Part shown: piece by piece, positions 26,145-36,206 of the stretch
How the letters are laid out: the number at the start of each line of letters is the position of its first letter
Numbering within the stretch: the stretch's first letter is position 1
Assembly (NCBI RefSeq): GCF_001028175.1
Contig: NZ_AEJF01000180.1
Span: 1-64,000 of the forward strand
Length of the DNA stretch: 64,000 nt
Source: Caballeronia mineralivorans PML1(12)
Lineage (GTDB): Bacteria; Pseudomonadota; Gammaproteobacteria; Burkholderiales; Burkholderiaceae
Direction of reading: 5' to 3'
Program-made: the position numbers and the translations under genes
The notes under the pieces: generated by a model
What the model saw: the letters and a program-made list of their open reading frames with translations, nothing else
Database searches by the model: none
Told to the model about the DNA's origin: nothing

Positions 26145-28112
26145 TCACGCATCCAAGTGAAGTTGCACACCCGAGGCACTATAAAGTGCGGTCGCCTTGA
26201 AGCCGTCAACTGTCACCGTCGTAAAGCGCCCCTGCAAGCCGTTGCAATCCATGAGCGCGATTGTGTCACCCACTTTCGGCGTGAAGCCTGCGGCGAGCTT
26301 TACATGCAGCGTCCCGCCGACAATTGAAGTCTGTCCGCTCACCGCGAGCCTTCCCTGGTCGCCGTTGCCGCGATCAATCTCGAGCGTGCCGGCGGCGAGT
26401 TGTGTGAACTTGCCGCCGATCGTCACGCGAGAGGCAGCGTTCACCGCAACCGTGCCGCCGCTCACATACACGTCGCCCACACCGAACGCGTTCGTCGAAC
26501 CGGCGACGAGCGTTCCGCCCTGTACCTGCGTGCCGCCGCTGTACGCATTCGATCCAGCGAGCGTGAGCAAGCCGGTGCCGTTAAACGTTAGCTTGCCGGC
26601 GCCTGCTATGTCGTTGCGCCATGTATCGATCGCGCTGAAGCTGCCGAGCGATGCGTCCATCGATACAACGACGTTGCCCGAAAACGAGCCGTAACCGTCC
26701 GCTGCAGCAAACAGGTTGAGGCGACCCCAGCCTTCCGCGTCGTCGAGAACGGGGAAGCCCGATGCGAGCGCGGTTGTCTTGAGCACGACGCGACGCTGAT
26801 CGGCGCTCAAGTACGGAAGACGCGTCTCGAGCAGCACCTCTGCGCTCTTCGGGACTACGGCGGCCCCAGTGGTCGTTGCGATCGAGCCGAACCCGAAGGT
26901 CAGGCGCCGCGTGTAGTTCGCCTTGTTGGTGGCGTAGTCGGCGAAGCGGTCAGTTGCCGCGGTCCCCGATTCGGCCAGCGCGCGAAACGTCGTGGCATCC
27001 GTATTGGTCAGCGTGTACAGCGCGCTGTGCGCCTGCGTGACGGCTGTCTGCTTGAGCGTCGCGTTTGCGCTGTCGGAGAGGTTTGCCGCGACCACCGCTT
27101 CCGCCAGGATCCGTCCGCCGATTACATCGAGCGGCGAGTGCATGCCAGCGAAGATGCGGTTCTCGCCGAGCTCCAGACCGCGACTGAGCATCTCCTGATA
27201 GCGCTCGGGCAGCGCGTAGGCCATCGCAAGTGCATCGCGCATGGCTTCGGCCGAGTGGCCGCTCGGAAAGCCGCCGTCGGTCGCCGGCGTCGTGCTTTCG
27301 GCCGGCACGAGTGTCGGCACGACGACTACGTTGCTGCTCCAGCGAAACGGCCGGGCATATTTGTAGAATCGCTTGGCCGGTTCAGTCGAACCATTGTTGC
27401 CCATCGCGTTGATGAAGTCGACAACCGAACCGAACTGCGCATTCGCCGTGCCGCCCACGCCGGTGTTATTGCCGGTGTCGTTGTAGGCGGTGGTGACCGC
27501 GTTCGCCGGAATGCTGATGATGCTCGTAGTTTGCTGCGCGGCGCTGCGCCACGCATTGGTGAGCGGTCCCATACCGTCCGACACACTGTAGCCCTTGCCG
27601 CGCCGGTCATCGTAGTAGGCGGCTTGCCCCTGTGCGTCCGTGCGTTGTGTGGTCGCCGCGACGACGTACTGGATATTGGCATCAAGCACGGTCGGATTCA
27701 GCGCGGTGCCGTTCGGCGTGCCGTCGGTCGGGATGCCCGTCCAGGTCGATGCTACAACTGCCGGAAAACTCCCCACAGCGGGCGCGGAGACACCGGCATC
27801 CACGATATCGGTGAGCGGTTGCCACAACGTGCGGAAACCGTTAAGCACGCGCACGCCGGCGTTCGTCGCCATCGTGGCGTAGCGTGCGTCGCCACGTTGG
27901 TTGGTGGCCGCGTTATCGACGAAGGCGGCGACCGAGGCCTGGACCGGCGCGCTATCGACGAAACCCGGGTCGGCGGGCGGCGCAGGAGCAGCCGAGACCG
28001 TGGCGGGTGCGCTGTTGCCATTGTCGGAATTGCCACCGCACGCACCCAGCAAAAGCGCGATGCTGGAAGCGGCAAAGAGGCGGCGGACGGTGCGTATCTG
28101 CGATGACGACAT
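26145..28112 (-). CDS. PAP2-family acid phosphatase lipoprotein with autotransporter-like beta-strand repeat
   Basis: A 655-residue exported protein. A signal peptide ends in lipobox LGAC (22-25). The vanadium-haloperoxidase/PAP2 active site is intact: KRFYKYARP (C1, 247-255), PSGH (C2, 283-286), and NRIFAGMHSPLD (C3, His325 and Asp329). Residues about 500-655 are Gly/Thr/Val-rich with an autotransporter-associated beta-strand repeat (LAGSNAYSGGTQVQGGTLV) but no C-terminal beta-barrel. It would dephosphorylate a phospholipid or small phosphoester outside the cytoplasm. The repeat could form a beta-helix for surface display or oligomerisation (inference). Confidence 0.85.
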   Translation of the reverse strand: MSSSQIRTVRRLFAASSIALLLGACGGNSDNGNSAPATVSAAPAPPADPGFVDSAPVQASVAAFVDNAATNQRGDARYATMATNAGVRVLNGFRTLWQPLTDIVDAGVSAPAVGSFPAVVASTWTGIPTDGTPNGTALNPTVLDANIQYVVAATTQRTDAQGQAAYYDDRRGKGYSVSDGMGPLTNAWRSAAQQTTSIISIPANAVTTAYNDTGNNTGVGGTANAQFGSVVDFINAMGNNGSTEPAKRFYKYARPFRWSSNVVVVPTLVPAESTTPATDGGFPSGHSAEAMRDALAMAYALPERYQEMLSRGLELGENRIFAGMHSPLDVIGGRILAEAVVAANLSDSANATLKQTAVTQAHSALYTLTNTDATTFRALAESGTAATDRFADYATNKANYTRRLTFGFGSIATTTGAAVVPKSAEVLLETRLPYLSADQRRVVLKTTALASGFPVLDDAEGWGRLNLFAAADGYGSFSGNVVVSMDASLGSFSAIDTWRNDIAGAGKLTFNGTGLLTLAGSNAYSGGTQVQGGTLVAGSTNAFGVGDVYVSGGTVAVNAASRVTIGGKFTQLAAGTLEIDRGNGDQGRLAVSGQTSIVGGTLHVKLAAGFTPKVGDTIALMDCNGLQGRFTTVTVDGFKATALYSASGVQLHLDA

Positions 28113-28686
28113 GGCGAGCGTTCCCGATAAGGGTAGGTAAGGAAGCGCGCAGTTTATGGGGGCAGCATGAAGCTTTCATTACCTTGACGGCAAATCATTG
28201 CTTCGGGCGGAATGTATTGTTTGATGCGGGAAGGCGGACAGCACAGGTCAGGCGAAGCCGCGCAGCGATTGCCTCCGAGCGGCCAGGGCACGTCGCGCAG
28301 CCGAGCGAGCGCCACGCTGGACGCTACGGCCGTTCCCGGAGCGTGGCTTGAAGTTGCGACATTGCAAGAGCCACTAAGAGTGAACGTCGATGGGGTATCC
28401 GCAGACCACGTCAAAACTGTCACCGTTGCGACTATCAACTCGCATGCTCGCCATGCAAGTTTCTCCTTGACGGCAACTTGGCGGGCCTGAGTCAGTGGAG
28501 ACCGCCAGATAATCGCCATTGACGCGAACCGGCCAGGATGAGACGTTCGACACCGTCACGAAGATCGTTGACACCCATTAGCGGGCCCGGTGTCAAATGA
28601 GCGAACAATACCCACGACCGCTCCGGATGGGGAAATGACGCACGGAACAGGCGGGCGTGAACCTAACTTAGCCAGGAATCAGTAGC
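28113..28686. other. Gap of 574 bp; possible small ORF 28374-28574 (-)
   Basis: No recognisable gene. A 66-codon minus-strand frame (GTG start, 28574 to 28374) contains paired cysteines and reads like a fragment of a secreted protein, but has no good RBS or family match. Base composition drops here compared with the genes to the left. Confidence 0.3.
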
Positions 28687-29028
28687 ATGAAAATGGACGC
28701 ATTTGCATTCGGTACGACAAATTGGGCGGAAGTCGAACGAACCGAACATCAGGGGGAGACCGGCGTAGCCTATTGGCGCACCCAATTTTTCGGTGAACAG
28801 CCTAATCAAATCCGAGTGCGGATGGTGGAATATACCCCTGGCTACCTGGCGGACCATTGGTGCCAAAAAGGCCATGTTCTTTTCTGTATGGAAGGCGAGC
28901 TGGAAACGACTCTAGAAGATGGACGGAAGTTCATTCTGACGGCCGGCATGAGCTATCAGGTCGGCGATAACGCTGAGCCGCATCAATCCTACACCAGCAC
29001 GGGCGCCAAGCTATTCGTCGTTGATTGA
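28687..29028 (+). CDS. DHCW-motif cupin fold protein
   Basis: A 113-residue single cupin domain. The segment ADHWCQKGHVLFCMEGEL (about 56-73) carries the family's Asp-His-Trp-Cys region and metal-candidate histidines, and GMSYQVGDNAEPHQSY gives the second cupin motif. Such proteins are small beta-barrels of unknown role, probably binding a metal or small ligand. It stands alone with an AGGAAT-like RBS. Confidence 0.85.
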   Translation: MKMDAFAFGTTNWAEVERTEHQGETGVAYWRTQFFGEQPNQIRVRMVEYTPGYLADHWCQKGHVLFCMEGELETTLEDGRKFILTAGMSYQVGDNAEPHQSYTSTGAKLFVVD

Positions 29029-29254
29029 GCGGCCACGCGAAGGCGGCCAGCGGATCGAACTGAACCGATGGTCATCCGGCTCTGTTCGGCCAGACCGGCC
29101 ACGAACGGACATTTGTCCTCGCGTCCAATTTCGTCGACTAGGCACCGATTTCTGGCCTTCGGCGAATGCAGCTTGGGTGACCCGTGACCGGCCCAATCCC
29201 AACGCCGCGTCAGGCGAGGAGCGAGGCTTATAACGGACGTAATCTGAACATCCA

Positions 29255-29788
29255 TCATTCATTCATTGATTGGAGCAGTCTGAACCCTTCAGGCCAATCG
29301 CCCAGGTCGCTATCTGCATTGAGATGCCCCTTCTCTCCAACTTCGATCAGCTTGCTCCCCCATGCTTTGGCGTAGCGACGCGCATGGTCTGCGCCGCCAT
29401 AGGGATCGTTGGAGCTGGATACGACGATCGTAGGAAACGGTAGCCGCTCTGACGGTAAAGGCGCAAATCCCGTTGCGGCCGCCGCAGGAAATGCCGGTGT
29501 GGCAGGGTCAGGAACAGCGACAAGCAGCGCGCCACGGATCCGGGGCAAATGACGGGCCGCCCAATGCACGACTGCCAGACATCCAAGGCTATGCGCAACG
29601 ATGACGGTGTCGTCGCCGCTTTTCGCTACCTGTCGCTCGATTGCCGATATCCAATCGTTACAGGCGACCTGATCCCAGTCTTTGACAACGAGTCGCCGCC
29701 ACTCCGGATGCGCCGCCTCCCACCTACTTTGCCAGTGCAATGGAGCGGAATTGCCGATACCAGGAACAACGAAAACGGGGTGATCCAT
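29255..29788 (-). CDS. RBBP9/YdeN-family alpha/beta hydrolase
   Basis: A 177-residue small serine hydrolase. The nucleophile elbow is AHSLGCLAV, the oxyanion region VPGIGNSAPLHWQSRWE is typical of RBBP9/YdeN, and the catalytic Asp (SSNDPYGGAD) and His (GEKGHLNADSDLGDW) follow in order. I start at the ATG at 29788 (GGAG 9 nt upstream) rather than the TTG five codons earlier. Divergent from the Lrp-type regulator at 29913. Substrate unknown. Confidence 0.85.
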   Translation of the reverse strand: MDHPVFVVPGIGNSAPLHWQSRWEAAHPEWRRLVVKDWDQVACNDWISAIERQVAKSGDDTVIVAHSLGCLAVVHWAARHLPRIRGALLVAVPDPATPAFPAAAATGFAPLPSERLPFPTIVVSSSNDPYGGADHARRYAKAWGSKLIEVGEKGHLNADSDLGDWPEGFRLLQSMNE

Positions 29789-29912
29789 CTGCCTGCTCTC
29801 CAATGTTGAATGAGCATCCAGTGTAAAAGCGCAGGGATTCTGGCAACATCCCGGATCAAATGAATTGACGGCTGCTGCCGGTTAAAACAACGAAAATTGA
29901 CGGATCGCACAA

Positions 29913-30365
29913 ATGAAACCTAAGCAGGCAACGTTAGACCGGCTGGACTGGCGGATACTGGAGACTCTCCAGAGCAATGCGCGCATCAGCAACACCGAGC
30001 TTGGCAAGCAGATCGGACTTTCACAGCCAGCCGTCACGGCGCGTATCAAACGACTCGAGGAACAAGGCGTCATAGAAGGTTACGCGGCGCGGATCAATCC
30101 CGGTCTCGTCGGCCGTGGCATTGCAGCCATCGTTCGGATTCGGACCACTCATGCTCAGATCAAGCAATGCCTGAGTGCGTTCGAAGCAATGCCGGAAATC
30201 GTCGAGGCGCATCGAATCACGGGCGAAGACTGCTTCATGGTGCGCATCGTGGTCGAAGAAATGCCGCAACTCGAAGCTGCAATCGACACGTTGGCGAAAT
30301 TTGGGCCGGTGACCACAACTGTCGTGCTGGCGAGTTATCCACCGAAGACGATCCGTGGATCGTGA
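29913..30365 (+). CDS. Lrp/AsnC family transcriptional regulator
   Basis: A 150-residue regulator with the N-terminal HTH (LDWRILETLQSNARISNTEL, then a recognition helix QPAVTARIKRLEE) and a C-terminal RAM/ligand-binding domain containing HRITGEDCFMVRI. Such proteins sense amino acids as octamers. The divergent hydrolase gene about 125 bp away is a possible target; no amino-acid gene is adjacent. Confidence 0.9.
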   Translation: MKPKQATLDRLDWRILETLQSNARISNTELGKQIGLSQPAVTARIKRLEEQGVIEGYAARINPGLVGRGIAAIVRIRTTHAQIKQCLSAFEAMPEIVEAHRITGEDCFMVRIVVEEMPQLEAAIDTLAKFGPVTTTVVLASYPPKTIRGS

Positions 30366-30448
30366 CTTTGACGGGCTGTTATGTAGAAATGCGGGGGGCC
30401 GCTCAGGGTCGCTATCTACCTTTCAGCGGGGTTGCTGGCTGCGATGCC

Positions 30449-30865
30449 TTATGTTCTTGGCAGCGCAGATTTTCTGCTTCGTTCGCGTGGTTTCGGCTCG
30501 ACACCCACACGCCGATCGCGCGCAAGCACGAGCGCTGCCATCCTTTCCGCGATGGCTTCAAACGCCGGATCGTCTTGCGGCACATAAAGCCATTTTCCAA
30601 GCACCGGATGCGGCTGCAAAGCGGGCATTTCATCAATGAGAGCGGCATGATGCTCTTGCGATGTGCACACCAGCAAGCCATTCCATGGTTCGTCGCGATC
30701 GGCTGCGACCAGACACAACAGGCCGTCGATATAGGCAGCATCGCAGCCGAACATCCGCTTGGCGATGTAGGTTGAATCACGCTCGAATGCTTCGAAGATC
30801 CAGAGGAGCGAGTTGCGGACGGAAGAGGGCATCGACGTGAAGTCCTTGGTGACAGGAGCAAACAT
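30449..30865 (-). CDS. TfoX/Sxy N-terminal-like or MmcQ-like small protein
   Basis: A 138-residue protein. The central RMFGCDAAYIDGLLCLVAAD resembles the core strand pair of TfoX N-terminal-domain proteins, and a later KWLYVPQDDPAF segment fits the same fold. The C terminus is basic and probably disordered. RBS AGGTAAG precedes the ATG at 30865. A role in competence should not be inferred; most such single-domain proteins are uncharacterised. Confidence 0.65.
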   Translation of the reverse strand: MFAPVTKDFTSMPSSVRNSLLWIFEAFERDSTYIAKRMFGCDAAYIDGLLCLVAADRDEPWNGLLVCTSQEHHAALIDEMPALQPHPVLGKWLYVPQDDPAFEAIAERMAALVLARDRRVGVEPKPRERSRKSALPRT

Positions 30866-31054
30866 GAGCTTACCTGTATTCGTCGGCCTTGGCAGCCAGC
30901 GTCAAAGCCATTCCAGTATGTCATAGTGCTGGATATTCGGATCGAATGATCGTTTGTGCATGGATCAGTTTTTCGTAGATCAGTTAATAAGGATGGCGAA
31001 ATGAAATTCAGGATCGAACGAACCGAACACGTTGACGGACGGCTGTTGGTTGTG

Positions 31055-31200
31055 ATTTGACTACGCCGTCTTGCCGGCGTTGTCCGTGTACGCTGCGCCA
31101 ACGCTGAACGGGCCGTCCGCGTAGGCGACTCGCACATTACATCAGGGCGTCGTCGAATCGAATTTGCACTCACCGTCCAAACCCGGCGGTAGCCAATCCC
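31055..31200 (-). pseudogene. Degenerate Gram-negative porin fragment
   Basis: On the minus strand one frame reads VRVAYADGPFSVGAAYTD, a strand-turn-strand pattern highly typical of Burkholderia OmpC-type porins, with stop codons on both sides (upstream TGA, downstream TAG). No start, signal peptide or full barrel remains. The surrounding 30,866-31,359 gap holds no other gene I can recognise. Confidence 0.4.
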
Positions 31201-31359
31201 GCAATACTTCGATTGTCGTATTTGCGGGCGACCATAGTCATCCTTGCGTGCCAAGGACGAATTCGCGACGACCCGTAAGCAAAATGATGAGGACCAGCGC
31301 CCAAGTCGCGCCGCGTCGGACGTTGACTCAGGTGCGGTGCCTGCATGCCGCAGCGGTTT

Positions 31360-31641
31360 TCATGTGGCGAGCAAAAGCGACCGGGCCTGCTCGAGAAGCG
31401 CGTGCGACGCGGTGAACTCGTTACGCCCCGCCATAGTAAGCGCGGCCTGCGCAGTACGCGCGAACAGCTCGTCGTCGGACGTTACGAACGCCTCCAAGCC
31501 AGGACCAAGGTTGTCGTATCGGCGAAAAAACGCAAGCAATCGCAATGCATCGAACTCCCAGTCTTGGGGACCGGCCTTGGCTAGAATCTCGGCGGCTGCA
31601 TCCAGTTGTCGGATGGCTGTGACGAATTCAGAGCGTTCCAT
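31360..31641 (-). CDS. Hypothetical protein, 93 aa
   Basis: A helical, moderately acidic protein (MERSEFVTAIRQLDAAAEIL at the N terminus) with an FFRRYDNLGPGLEAF segment. A GGAGAC box lies 10 nt before the ATG, and the composition looks coding. No family recognised; no transmembrane segment or signal peptide. It lies next to the left copy of the 120-bp repeat. Confidence 0.55.
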   Translation of the reverse strand: MERSEFVTAIRQLDAAAEILAKAGPQDWEFDALRLLAFFRRYDNLGPGLEAFVTSDDELFARTAQAALTMAGRNEFTASHALLEQARSLLLAT

Positions 31642-31731
31642 GACATCTGTCTCCGTATAAGTCGCCGACGCGATTGTTCTGAGAGTCTACCGTGCGCGCG
31701 TGAAGACTTTCGATGTAGGCGAGCGAATTCT

Positions 31732-31850
31732 TTAACTTCATCGGACGTCTACCGAAACGTGCGTGGCGCCGGGGCCGGAATGAAACTGTCGCGGCAAAGG
31801 CTTATCAGTAAAGGGCAAGATCATTTTCTCTAACGGAGATGCCCCCAGAA
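31732..31850 (+). repeat. Left copy of a degenerate 120-bp direct repeat
   Basis: This stretch aligns by eye with 54299-54418 in the same orientation. Shared blocks include AACTTCATCGGA, GGCCGGAATGAA, AGTAAAGGG/AGCAAAGGG, ATTTTCTCT and GGAGATGCCCCCA, with scattered substitutions and a small gap. ATGCCCCC-type motifs are common around tyrosine-integrase attachment regions. No integrase gene is present. Could be an att-site relic or a diverged dispersed repeat. Confidence 0.6.
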
Positions 31851-32275
31851 ATGCGAGCCTTTTCGTTCGAAACTTTGGATATGGGTCGAAAGACTGAGAC
31901 CTGATTGTCCTCGTCAAACTTCAGGATCCGATTGCTCGGTAGATCACTCCAGATCGGGTTTCGCGTACCCGTAAGAAAATGTAAACATCATTTTGTATGA
32001 AGATTTCCTTTTTACTGTCGTTAACCACTACATGAAGGACTTACCGCGTTGCCTCCCGGTCCGGTTGGGATCCGCTGCCAGATGTGAAATGCAAGGAGAT
32101 TCGCCATGCACTCTCATGAACCGAAAGGGGGCTACCCAGCTCGTCCTGGACGTTTCAGCAATCGTTTTCGTGCTCCTATCGCGGCTACCCCCAGCCGAGA
32201 CACAGGTTGCGTGAAAGTAGATTGCGGCCAGCGTTGTCAGTCTGTTCCGGTTCTTTCACCTTGACACGGCGAACT
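31851..32275 (+). other. Gap with possible 52-aa ORF (32106-32264)
   Basis: Relatively AT-rich leader before the chemoreceptor gene. One short frame (ATG 32106, stop 32262-32264) has a strong AAGGAG 7 nt upstream and a basic product ([20 protein letters not shown] at its start) with three cysteines near the end. No family is recognised, and it may be a leader peptide or chance. Confidence 0.35.
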
Positions 32276-34021
32276 ATGAATTTCAGCAATATGAAACTCG
32301 GCACCAAACTAATCAGTGCCTTCATCCTGATATCGGTCATCAGCGCAATCGTTAGCGGGATCGGCCTTAGCAACATGGCGCAGATCAGCGCCAATGCGGA
32401 CAAGGCCTATCGGTCTGATCTTGTGGGGCTTAACCTGATTCAGCAGGCGAACGCCGACGTGCTGAGGACCGGCACGTATCTACGCAACGCCATTCTGGCT
32501 TCCACTGCTGAGCAGCGGACTAAATCGCTGGACGCAGCTGAAAAAGGCCTCGCCTCGGCGCGCGAGCACCTCAATCAAGCGGAACCCCTCGTCTACACCG
32601 AGAAAGGGAAGGCTACCTTTACGGATCTCGATCAGAGCTGGCAGGATTACACGCAGGCCTTCAATGAAATGAAAGGCAGGATTGACGCAGATGGGCTAAA
32701 GGATCGAGACGGCCTGACTGATTACCTGTTGAACGAATATCATCACAAGGGTTTCAAGACCCTGGTCTTGATGAGCGCCCTGGTTGCTCTGAAACAGGGC
32801 GACGCGCAAAACGCGGCTGAGTCTAATGACAAGGTGTACGACCAAAGCCGCAATCTGATGCTGGTTCTGGTGGTCCTGTCTGTGCTGATTGGTGTGGGGC
32901 TCGGCGTTTACCTGACGCGTAGTCTGACACGGCAGCTTGGAACAGAGCCTGCGACAGCGGCCGACCTAGCGAGAAGCGTGGCAGCCGGCGATCTCAGCGT
33001 AAGCATTGACCTCCGGCCCGGTGACACGAGCAGCCTGATGGCATCGCTGAAGGTAATGCGCGATGCGCTGTCGCAGGTCGTCTCGGATGTTCGCGAGAAC
33101 GCCGAAAGTGTGGCGACTGCGAGTGCGCAGATCGCGCAAGGCAATCTGGATCTGTCGAGCCGTACGGAGGAGCAGGCGGCATCGCTGGAGGAAACTGCCT
33201 CGAGCATGGAACAACTGACCGCTGCGGTCCGTCACAACGCCGACAATTCGAAGCAGGCAGCTACCCTCGCCGGCACGGCCTCAGGCGTCGCGCAGCGAGG
33301 CGGCGAAATCGTCGGGCGGGTGGTTGAGACGATGCACGAGATTTTTGCAAGTTCGACCAAGATGTCCGAGATCATTAGCGTGATCGAGGGTATAGCTTTC
33401 CAGACTAACATCCTCGCCCTCAACGCGGCGGTCGAGGCGGCTCGTGCTGGCGAACAGGGACGTGGATTTGCCGTCGTCGCCGGTGAAGTGCGCACGCTCG
33501 CGCAACGCAGTGCCACCGCCGCAAAGGAAATCAAGGAATTGATCGCCGTCTCGGTCAACCGCGTGGAAGCGGGCTCGACTCTTGTTGAGCAGGCTGGCGG
33601 CGCGATCAAGGAGATAGTCGGGTCGGTGAAACGTGTGACCGACATCGTGGGCGAAATCTCGTCGGCGTCGGTAGAGCAGAGCGGCGGCATCGAGCAGGTG
33701 AATCAGGCGGTCAACCAGATGGACCGCGTAACCCAACAAAATGCTGCGCTGGTGGAAGAAGCTTCGGCAGCGGCCCAGTCGATGGCCCAGCAGGCCCAAA
33801 GCCTGCGTGAAGCGGTAGCCTTCTTCAAGGTCCACGACAGGCGAGTAGCTGTGTTACGAGCAAATACGCCTCGGAAAGAACCACACCGGACGGCGCCGAA
33901 AATTCACGCGTCTTCGCCTGCAATGTTGACAAAACCCGGGAAGACTCCAGTCCTTGTCGCTGGCAGGAGCACGGTGGTCGCGACTGGCGCCAGTGACGCG
34001 TCGGGCTGGCAGACATTCTGA
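32276..34021 (+). CDS. Methyl-accepting chemotaxis protein
   Basis: A 581-residue Tsr/Tar-like chemoreceptor. It has TM1 (about 10-30), a periplasmic four-helix-bundle ligand domain (about 30-190), TM2 (about 192-214), a HAMP domain (about 215-270), and a long cytoplasmic signalling coiled coil. The hairpin tip reads [20 protein letters not shown], the CheA/CheW-contact region. The last ~55 residues after VAFFKVH are a basic linker without an obvious CheR pentapeptide. Start at 32276 ([11 protein letters not shown]) puts the basic residues just before TM1. The attractant is unknown. Confidence 0.92.
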   Translation: MNFSNMKLGTKLISAFILISVISAIVSGIGLSNMAQISANADKAYRSDLVGLNLIQQANADVLRTGTYLRNAILASTAEQRTKSLDAAEKGLASAREHLNQAEPLVYTEKGKATFTDLDQSWQDYTQAFNEMKGRIDADGLKDRDGLTDYLLNEYHHKGFKTLVLMSALVALKQGDAQNAAESNDKVYDQSRNLMLVLVVLSVLIGVGLGVYLTRSLTRQLGTEPATAADLARSVAAGDLSVSIDLRPGDTSSLMASLKVMRDALSQVVSDVRENAESVATASAQIAQGNLDLSSRTEEQAASLEETASSMEQLTAAVRHNADNSKQAATLAGTASGVAQRGGEIVGRVVETMHEIFASSTKMSEIISVIEGIAFQTNILALNAAVEAARAGEQGRGFAVVAGEVRTLAQRSATAAKEIKELIAVSVNRVEAGSTLVEQAGGAIKEIVGSVKRVTDIVGEISSASVEQSGGIEQVNQAVNQMDRVTQQNAALVEEASAAAQSMAQQAQSLREAVAFFKVHDRRVAVLRANTPRKEPHRTAPKIHASSPAMLTKPGKTPVLVAGRSTVVATGASDASGWQTF

Positions 34022-34457
34022 ACAGGTTTTGGCATGAGCGGTGCTGTCGACGCGAGAACGCCGTGCTCGTCGAACAGAGTGTCGTCACACAGGCGTTGCA
34101 GGCAGGGATCGCTGACAACCTGCAGTCGAACGGATTGAGGCCCGCGATCCACGGCCATAGGGTTGATAACACCTCGCAGATCTTGCTTCAGCCATTGGTG
34201 AAGCGTATGCGAGCGACGTCGTAACCGAAAAAGAGTACTCATGGATGGAGACACGGGCCCGTTGATCAAGCGGGCACGATGAAGCAGCGCGAGACGCGAC
34301 TGCAGTTGGTTTGCAGCGCACTCGAGGCCGTCTCACCGTCTCCACATGCCGGTTGCCGCCGGTTCGTCATGTTGCCGTTGCGAGGGCCGCACGCGACGAC
34401 CGGATGAGGGATGGTGAGATCCAACTAACAGTTTCTGCTCAGATCGTACTCGAAACT
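34022..34457. other. Gap of 436 bp, unexplained
   Basis: A minus-strand frame through 33904-34269 contains a plausible coding stretch (HQWLKQDLRGVINPM) but overlaps the chemoreceptor end and has no RBS. It may be debris of an unrecognised gene. No hairpin terminator is obvious after the chemoreceptor. Confidence 0.3.
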
Positions 34458-36206
34458 ATGGGATCACTCGCTCCATCCAGTGTATCGAAAACAGTCGTGA
34501 AGTCGTTGGAGTCTGCGAAGATCGACCACGTCTTCCTGGTCCCAGGGAAGTTGATCTACCCGTTGCTGGAGGCAATCGACGAGTCGCCGTCGATTCGCGC
34601 GATCGTTGGCGCTCATGAGACTGGCAGTGCCTTCATGGCCGATGGGTATGCGCGGGCCAGCCGGAAATTCGGCGTATGCATAGGGATTTCCGGACCAGGT
34701 ACCATGAATTTCGTGCCGGGCATGGCGGCCGCTCACGCAGACCAGATTCCCATGCTCTATATTGCCGGAGGTGTCTCGTCGCAAGCAGAAGGGAAAGGCG
34801 CGTTCCAGGACGCTACGCTGAGTGGCATTTTCGAAAGCGGCGTGGTGAAAAACCTGGTGGAAAATGTCATCGAACTAAAGAACAAGGAAAATATTCAAGC
34901 CGAAATGCGCCGTGCGACGGACGGGTTGAACTGGATGCGCCGAGCGCGGTCTTTCATCAGCATTCCTATTGATGTTCAAAAGCAGGAAGTTCTGTCCGGT
35001 CAGGACGCAGCAAGGCAACTGTACGATCACGGCGAATTCAATGTGCGCGAAGTCCCCGCGAGCCGCGCGGTGTTGGATGCCTTGTGCAAGCAGTATCTCC
35101 TCAAATCGAAGAGAGTCGCTTTCCTGATCGGCAGCCGCGGCAACGACGCGGAAACCGCAAAGGTCCTGCTCGAGGTCGCCGAAAAATTTCACATTCCTGT
35201 CGCGACCACACTGTCGGGAAAGGGCGCGTTTCCTGAGGATCATGTTCTTGCGCTCGGCATTTACGGATTCTCCGGCCACTCGCGGGCCGCTCACGTGATC
35301 AATTCGGACGGGCTCGACGCCCTTGTCGTGTTTGGCAGCGATTTGAACCAGCGCGACAGCATGAATTGGAGTAAGAAGCTGGCTGCGGGGAAAGAGTTGA
35401 TCATCTTTGACGACAGCTTCGACCCGCCCGCAATGGGGCACATCGGGCACGGCAGTATTTTCTCCGGGATTGGCGCCACATTCCGCGTGCTGTCCAAGAC
35501 GGATACGGACAGCAGCGCCGACTTCCCGAAGGTGCTTGAAACAAGAAAAGCGTGGGTCGCCGAGGTCATCCAGACCCCGTTGTACGACGATCAATTCGAG
35601 CAAGTCAGTGCTGGGGTTTCGGGCGGCGATCGATCGCTTTATCCGGGAGACGTAGTGAAGCGCTTGTGCCAACTACTGCCGAAGGACAGCAACGTCGTCG
35701 TGGATTCCGGCGCCCACCGTATCTTTATGGCCCATTACTGGCTTTCGTCGGGCATCGGCAACTACTTTTCGTCAAGTTCCCTCGCGCCGATGGGTTGGGC
35801 AATCGCCGCCGGGATCGGCATCAAGCTTGCCGCCCCAGAGCGCCCGTGTGTCGTAGTGACTGGCGACGGATGCATGCTGATGCACGGAATGGAGATTCAG
35901 ACCGCAGCGCGCTACCGGGTCAAGATGATTTACGTCGTGTTGAATAACTCGGCGCATGGCGCAATCCATATCGACGCGATCAGCAAGGGATCGATTTCGG
36001 AGCAGTTCACCAAGCTCCCTCGCCATGACTGGACAGCTTTTGCCTCTTCGCTCGGTGTGGCGGCGCGCATGGTCGAGCACCTTGATGAGCTGGAAGATGT
36101 GCTGAGCGAAGCGTCGCGATACAACGGGCCGTTCCTGATCGAAGTGATGACCGGAGTCTTTCCCGCACCGAATCGGTACTATGCGGAATGCGCGGCTTGT
36201 TCGTGA
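34458..36206 (+). CDS. ThDP-dependent acetolactate synthase-like enzyme (orphan large subunit)
   Basis: A 582-residue three-domain ThDP enzyme. The Pyr-domain glutamate lies in GAHETGSAFMADGYARAS. The PP-domain ThDP motif runs from GDGCMLMHG to VLNNSAHGAIH. It resembles IlvB/oxalyl-CoA decarboxylase-type enzymes, but no small regulatory subunit is adjacent. The start at 34458 is chosen from homology (the frame stays open upstream to 34311; ATG at 34404 is an alternative) and the RBS is weak. Lower GC than flanking genes. It probably decarboxylates or carboligates a 2-keto acid; the substrate is unknown. Confidence 0.8.
   Translation: MGSLAPSSVSKTVVKSLESAKIDHVFLVPGKLIYPLLEAIDESPSIRAIVGAHETGSAFMADGYARASRKFGVCIGISGPGTMNFVPGMAAAHADQIPMLYIAGGVSSQAEGKGAFQDATLSGIFESGVVKNLVENVIELKNKENIQAEMRRATDGLNWMRRARSFISIPIDVQKQEVLSGQDAARQLYDHGEFNVREVPASRAVLDALCKQYLLKSKRVAFLIGSRGNDAETAKVLLEVAEKFHIPVATTLSGKGAFPEDHVLALGIYGFSGHSRAAHVINSDGLDALVVFGSDLNQRDSMNWSKKLAAGKELIIFDDSFDPPAMGHIGHGSIFSGIGATFRVLSKTDTDSSADFPKVLETRKAWVAEVIQTPLYDDQFEQVSAGVSGGDRSLYPGDVVKRLCQLLPKDSNVVVDSGAHRIFMAHYWLSSGIGNYFSSSSLAPMGWAIAAGIGIKLAAPERPCVVVTGDGCMLMHGMEIQTAARYRVKMIYVVLNNSAHGAIHIDAISKGSISEQFTKLPRHDWTAFASSLGVAARMVEHLDELEDVLSEASRYNGPFLIEVMTGVFPAPNRYYAECAACS

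Noticed and set aside
27027-28106. Plus-strand open frame of 359 codons opposite the PAP2 lipoprotein
   Set aside because: Shadow frame; the minus-strand gene has signal peptide and intact active-site motifs.
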